Assembly (NCBI GenBank): GCA_016302525.1
Contig: JAEDNJ010000008.1
Location: 1-19,856 of the forward strand
Origin: Phascolarctobacterium sp.
GTDB lineage: Bacteria > Bacillota > Negativicutes > Acidaminococcales > Acidaminococcaceae
Direction: 5' to 3'
Length of the DNA stretch: 19,856 bases
Position numbers and translations under genes: made by a program. This document shows, piece by piece, positions 16,450 to 19,856 of the stretch. Below the pieces are notes generated by a model. It saw only the letters and a program-made list of their open reading frames with translations, searched no databases and was not told the origin of the DNA. Each line of letters opens with the position of its first letter. Position 1 is the stretch's first letter.

Positions 16450-17100
16450 TTACCAGTCAGCAGCAACTAGATACCAAACATACACAGCACCTAGACATAA
16501 ATAAGGACCGAAAGCAAAATAATCCTTGCGCCCCTTTTTACGCAAAAGCAGCAAAATTATACCGCCAATACCACCAGCAATTGACCCATAAACAAAGGTA
16601 TGGATGATATCCATTGGACCAAACCATAAGCCTAAGGCAGCCATCAGCTTTACATCGCCGCCACCAATAGCACCTCTTGACACTAAAGCAAGCACAAGCA
16701 TAACAAAAAAGGCTCCTGCGGCAGCTAGGCAAGCACCTAGCCAGCCATAGGGGACATCAAAAATTCTCCACAGACCGACTATAGCTAAAAGCAAATTCTG
16801 CTCATCAAAGATAAACTGATACTTATAATCAATAAGACACACAACAAGCAGATTCACCAGCAGGAAACAGCTTAGCAGTTGTCCCTTGAAGCTAGCTGGA
16901 TATAAAGTCCCTGCTACTAAACAAAAATAGACCAACGGCAGCAACAGCCTTCGCGGACATATAGGCGGCTCATAAACAAGCCCCCACTCTGCAAAATCCT
17001 CTGGCTTACTGCGTAACAGCTTGTCAATGCCCACCTCAAAAGCCAAGGTCAGACCATATGCAATTGGCAAAAGGATGAGTAAAATAACAGCTATGGACAT
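16450..17100 (-). CDS. prepilin peptidase (type IV / TadV-like aspartic protease, A24)
   Basis: Predicted 216-residue integral membrane protease that cuts the leader of type IV or Flp prepilins at the cytoplasmic face. The two catalytic aspartates are D91 (CLIDYKYQFIFDE) and D149 in the GxGD motif (AIGGGDVKLMAALG). Several membrane segments surround them (about 1-20, 52-66, 75-90, 122-141 and 168-184). It lacks the full N-terminal methylase domain and CxxC zinc motifs of PilD/ComC, keeping only a CP pair near residue 48. AAAGG lies about 8 nt before the ATG. It precedes the pilin-like gene, its likely substrate. Its upstream side is the IS21 element, 48 bp away. Confidence 0.9.
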   Translation of the reverse strand: MSIAVILLILLPIAYGLTLAFEVGIDKLLRSKPEDFAEWGLVYEPPICPRRLLLPLVYFCLVAGTLYPASFKGQLLSCFLLVNLLVVCLIDYKYQFIFDEQNLLLAIVGLWRIFDVPYGWLGACLAAAGAFFVMLVLALVSRGAIGGGDVKLMAALGLWFGPMDIIHTFVYGSIAGGIGGIILLLLRKKGRKDYFAFGPYLCLGAVYVWYLVAADW

Positions 17101-17148
17101 GAGCTAGACCTTTCTGAAGCACGAAGGATGAGGTGATAAAAAAGTCAT

Positions 17149-17237
17149 TGTATATTCCATTTGAATTGCCACGCTTTCACGGCCAAACTGCCACACTAAA
17201 ACGCTGAAATTGCCACACCTTCACGGAAGATACCACA
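17149..17237 (+). repeat. left terminal inverted repeat of the IS with three 22-bp tandem units
   Basis: The first 11 bp match the right end exactly. Units at 17167-17188, 17189-17210 and 17211-17232 begin TGCCAC, and the outer two share TTCACGG; the middle unit is degenerate (AAAACGCTG). By eye, 68 of 89 positions match the right end. These are the likely IstA binding sites. Confidence 0.88.
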
Positions 17238-17254
17238 ATTCTTATTGTTTACTA

Positions 17255-17294
17255 TATAATAATAGTGGCACGTATTTGCGTGACTATTATTATA
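17255..17294 (+). promoter_or_regulatory. istA leader hairpin overlapping a TATAAT box
   Basis: Arms TATAATAATAG (17255-17265) and CTATTATTATA (17284-17294) are exact complements with an inner CACG/CGTG stem. The second arm ends at the AAGGAGG ribosome site of istA. The first arm begins with TATAAT, so a transcript started by it would lack that arm, while read-through from outside would form the hairpin. No good -35 is visible for this box. Confidence 0.6.
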
Positions 17295-17308
17295 AGGAGG
17301 TCCTTCTA

Positions 17309-18871
17309 ATGTTGGACTATATTGAGGCTCTAAGGCTTAGGAGTCTGCACACCACCATGCGAAAAATGGAACTAAGCCTCAAAAGCCACCACAGCACAAT
17401 CAGTGAGTTTTTTAAACGAGCAGATGCCCACAATCTCACGTGGCCAGTACCAGATGGTACTACTAATGAATCTATTTGCTCTATGCTTTATCCAGAAAGA
17501 GCAAATGATTTGCTCGGACTTAGGGCACAGCCAGATTACGAATCTATACATAAAGATCTGGCTAAAAGAGGTACTAATCTTACCTTATTGTGGGAAGAAT
17601 ATGAAACTAAAGCAAGAAATGCTGGTCTCATCCCTTACAAATACTCCCAGTTTTGTGACCTCTACCGCAAATGGGCTCAAACCAAGAAAGCCACTATGCG
17701 TATTAAACACAAACCAGGCGATGCCATGCAGGTGGACTGGGCTGGCACAACTATTCCCATAACAGACTGCTACACTGGAGAGATATCAAATGCCTACCTT
17801 TTTGTTGCCGTATTACCCTGCAGCTGCTACACCTATGCTGAAGTGTGCTCGGATATGAAATCTGGCAATTGGCTCCTCTGCCACGTGCATGCATATAGAT
17901 ACTTTGGTGGTTCCACTCGTCTCTTAATTCCAGATAACCTCACAACTGGTGTTAAATCCAACACAATCTATGAGACCGTAATTAACAAAAGCTACCAGGA
18001 TCTATCCGACCATTACAATACTGCTATTGTACCTTGTAGAGTAAAACATCCTCAGGATAAGAGCCTTGCTGAAAGCAGTGTCAGATTTGCAAGTACATGG
18101 ATTATTGCTGCTCTTAGAGAGCGCAAATTCTTTAGCGTATCTGAAGCACAGCAAGCAGTACTAGAGATGCTGGACAAGCTGAACAAAAGGCCTTTTAAGA
18201 AACTTGCTGGCTGTCGCTATGACGCTTTTATTAACGAAGAAAGGGAATTCCTACAGCCATTGCCAGCTGAAGATTTTGAGCCAACAGTGTGGTCTACGGC
18301 TAAGATTAATAGAGACTATCTTATTACAGATGGCCTGAACAAATACTCTGTACCATTCAATTTAATTGGTGAACAGGTTGATATTTGTCTAACTAAGAAT
18401 AGAGTTGAAGTGTTCTTCCATGGAGCTAAGGTTGCCACTCATAAGCGTCTTGACAAATACAGGAAAGACCCTGTGATTAATCCAGACCATATGACTACAG
18501 AACACAAAAAGTTTCTTACATACAATGCTGAAGACTTCAAGGAATGGGCTGGACAAATTGGCCCTCATGTTCTCAAAGTTGTAGAATACTTTCTAAGCGC
18601 GGGCAAAGAACCTGAGCAGGGATACAAGCCTTGTAGTAGCCTGAAGCGGCTAAGTGGTAAATATGATGACCACCTTCTACAAGAGGCTTGTGAGAGAGTG
18701 CTTGCCCTAACTTCTGCCCCAACCATTAAGAATATTACCTTACTCATTAAAAATAATAACATTAAAGTCACCAAGGAACCTTCTAGTTCTAAACCAAAGG
18801 CAAAAGCAGATAACAGCTATGCATTTGTAAGAGGTTATGACTATTATGGCAAGGATGGTGATTTAAAATGA
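17309..18871 (+). CDS. istA: IS21-family transposase IstA
   Basis: Predicted 520-residue DDE transposase that cuts and joins the IS ends. The N-terminus has a helix-turn-helix-like part (RKMELSLKSHHSTISEFFKRA, about residues 18-38). The integrase core shows D143 (MQVDWAGTTIP), D209 (LLIPDNLTTG) and E255 (QDKSLAESSVRF), the expected DDE set with 45 residues between the last two. The C-terminal part carries a beta-rich domain (about 310-390) and a Lys-rich tail. I chose ATG 17309 because AAGGAGG is 8 nt upstream; the frame is open to 17210, inside the terminal repeat. It overlaps istB by 4 nt (ATGA), the usual arrangement. Confidence 0.93.
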   Translation: MLDYIEALRLRSLHTTMRKMELSLKSHHSTISEFFKRADAHNLTWPVPDGTTNESICSMLYPERANDLLGLRAQPDYESIHKDLAKRGTNLTLLWEEYETKARNAGLIPYKYSQFCDLYRKWAQTKKATMRIKHKPGDAMQVDWAGTTIPITDCYTGEISNAYLFVAVLPCSCYTYAEVCSDMKSGNWLLCHVHAYRYFGGSTRLLIPDNLTTGVKSNTIYETVINKSYQDLSDHYNTAIVPCRVKHPQDKSLAESSVRFASTWIIAALRERKFFSVSEAQQAVLEMLDKLNKRPFKKLAGCRYDAFINEEREFLQPLPAEDFEPTVWSTAKINRDYLITDGLNKYSVPFNLIGEQVDICLTKNRVEVFFHGAKVATHKRLDKYRKDPVINPDHMTTEHKKFLTYNAEDFKEWAGQIGPHVLKVVEYFLSAGKEPEQGYKPCSSLKRLSGKYDDHLLQEACERVLALTSAPTIKNITLLIKNNNIKVTKEPSSSKPKAKADNSYAFVRGYDYYGKDGDLK

Positions 18872-19635
18872 GTGGACAAGGAAGCATTATTGAGAACCTA
18901 AAAGCAATGAGATTTAGTGCTATGGCTAGAGAATACGAAGTACAGCTAGAAAGCAGCCATGCATACCAAAATTTAGGGTTTGAAGACAGATTTGGTTTCC
19001 TAGTAGATGCAGAATGGAACAAAAGACAGGCTAATAAACTTAACCGTTTTATCCGCAATGCATGCTTCTCTAACAACAATGCCTCAATTGAGAACATTGA
19101 ATATTGGGAAGACAGGAAACTCGACAAAGGCCAGATTATTAGGTTTGCTACTTGCCAATACATTGAGGAAGGCCACCATATTATCCTAATGGGAGCTTCT
19201 GGATCGGGCAAAACCTATATAGCATGCGCCTTAGGAATTGCAGCTTGTAGAAAGTTTAAGAAGGTAAAATACATCCGTATGCCAGAGCTTTTGGACGAGG
19301 TTAAAGTAGCAATTAGCTCAGGCACGTTGAAAAAGCTCATTGCAGTATATACCAAGCTCGACCTTCTTATCCTTGATGAGTGGCTTTTGCGCAGTCTTTC
19401 CGGTGAGGAAGCTTACCACATCTTGGAAATTGTGGAAGCTCGTGAACACCGCTCTACAATCTTCTGTACTCAATTCGACAGCAAGGGTTGGCTGGAACGC
19501 ATTAACTCCAGTGATGAAGGAGAAAGCCCATTGTCTGATTCTGTAATTGACCGCATTGTCCATAACTCCTACAAAGTACCAATCTATGGGCTCAAGTCCA
19601 TGCGAGAGCGCCATGGTATTAAAGATAACGAGTAA
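18868..19635 (+). CDS. istB: IS21-family helper ATPase IstB
   Basis: Predicted 255-residue AAA+ ATPase that assembles on DNA and helps IstA choose and attack targets. Walker A is GASGSGKT (109-116) and Walker B LLILDE (166-171). The N-terminal segment of about 100 residues is the usual IstB lead-in. The start overlaps the istA stop (ATGA), so the two are translationally coupled. Length and motifs are complete, so the element looks competent. Confidence 0.94.
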   Translation: MSGQGSIIENLKAMRFSAMAREYEVQLESSHAYQNLGFEDRFGFLVDAEWNKRQANKLNRFIRNACFSNNNASIENIEYWEDRKLDKGQIIRFATCQYIEEGHHIILMGASGSGKTYIACALGIAACRKFKKVKYIRMPELLDEVKVAISSGTLKKLIAVYTKLDLLILDEWLLRSLSGEEAYHILEIVEAREHRSTIFCTQFDSKGWLERINSSDEGESPLSDSVIDRIVHNSYKVPIYGLKSMRERHGIKDNE

Positions 19636-19677
19636 TAGCAAATAAAAAGTTTTTAAACAGCGATAACAGGTAACGCT

Positions 19678-19714
19678 GTGGTAATAGCCACATTGAAAAT
19701 GTGACTATTACCAC
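19678..19714 (+). other. strong hairpin downstream of istB
   Basis: GTGGTAATAG (19678-19687) and CTATTACCAC (19705-19714) are exact complements, with a further CACATT/AATGTG inner stem across one mismatch. No T run follows (TACGCTATATG), so it is not a clear intrinsic terminator. It may end or stabilise the istAB mRNA, or block transcription entering from the right. Confidence 0.6.
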
Positions 19715-19737
19715 TACGCTATATGTTATATAGGTAG

Positions 19738-19826
19738 TGTGGCACCTTCCGTGACAGTGTGGCAGTTTGGCCGTGAAGGTGTGTCAATTTCGCCGTGAAG
19801 GCGTGGTAACTCGTCTGGAATATACA
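19738..19826 (-). repeat. right terminal inverted repeat of the IS with three 22-bp tandem units
   Basis: Units at 19743-19764, 19765-19786 and 19787-19808, read on the minus strand, each contain TCACGG with CCACAC/CCACGC-type starts. All three are well kept, unlike the left end. The outermost 11 bp mirror the left terminus. The 30 bases beyond 19826 show nothing I can name. Confidence 0.88.
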
Positions 19827-19856
19827 TCCTGCCGTTGCAAGTGGGACACATTTACA

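Larger units (their letters stand above)
17149..19826 (+). mobile_element. IS21-family insertion sequence, apparently intact, about 2678 bp
   Basis: The element is bounded by TGTATATTCCA at the left and its exact reverse complement TGGAATATACA at the right, giving TG...CA ends. It encodes istA and istB in overlapping frames, both full length. The ends are long imperfect inverted repeats with internal tandem units. No target duplication is visible: the 8 bp outside are AAAGTCAT at the left and TCCTGCCG at the right. Confidence 0.92.

Noticed and set aside
17101..17148. Outward promoter from the IS left end driving the prepilin peptidase gene.
   Set aside because: I could not find a convincing -35/-10 pair on the minus strand across the IS tip and the 48-bp gap.
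17167..17232. Tandem 22-bp units that could suggest a CRISPR or other direct-repeat array.
   Set aside because: The units are directly adjacent with no spacers and are mirrored at the other end of the IS, so they are transposase-binding terminal repeats.
17238..17260. A full sigma-70 promoter for istA.
   Set aside because: TATAAT is present but the bases 16-18 bp upstream (around ACCACA) do not resemble a -35; only the -10 is supported.

Overview
The window is chromosomal DNA from a low-to-mid GC Bacillota bacterium. The evidence is an ileS T-box leader, SepF and DivIVA division genes, a cdaA-cdaR-glmM block and strong AGGAGG-type ribosome sites. A Negativicutes-type host (Phascolarctobacterium or Acidaminococcaceae-like) is my guess from gene content and style only; no 16S or other decisive marker is present.

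Every host gene lies on the minus strand, so transcription runs from high to low coordinates. At the right end, an intact IS21-family element (17149-19826, istA-istB on the plus strand) sits 48 bp upstream of a small prepilin peptidase gene. This is followed by a gene with its own promoter, encoding an unusually large Flp/TadE-type pilin-like protein, and then a terminator. Next comes a cell-wall precursor and c-di-AMP block: cdaA, cdaR, a COG2509-type FAD-dependent oxidoreductase gene, then, after a 214-nt leader with a long hairpin, glmM and glmS. CdaA makes c-di-AMP, CdaR regulates it, and GlmM and GlmS make glucosamine-1-phosphate for UDP-GlcNAc. A strong terminator follows glmS.

A new promoter then drives a division/translation cluster: yggS (PLP homeostasis), sepF, proC, ylmH and divIVA. 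It is followed by a histidine phosphatase gene, an SseB-domain gene and finally ileS, which has its own promoter and an isoleucine T-box. The order yggS-sepF-(proC)-ylmH-divIVA-...-ileS matches the classic Bacillota dcw-distal cluster, with proC in the place where ylmG/yggT often sits. ileS runs off the left edge within its C-terminal zinc domain.

Most of the window is ordinary, well-conserved core genome. The parts that merit a second look are the large pilin-like protein and its peptidase beside the IS; the IS ends, each with three tandem 22-bp units; the istA leader hairpin; an 11-bp perfect palindrome in the cdaA promoter region; and the FAD oxidoreductase translationally coupled into the c-di-AMP operon. 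I found no CRISPR array, tRNA or rRNA, and no convincing new defence or mobile system beyond the IS.
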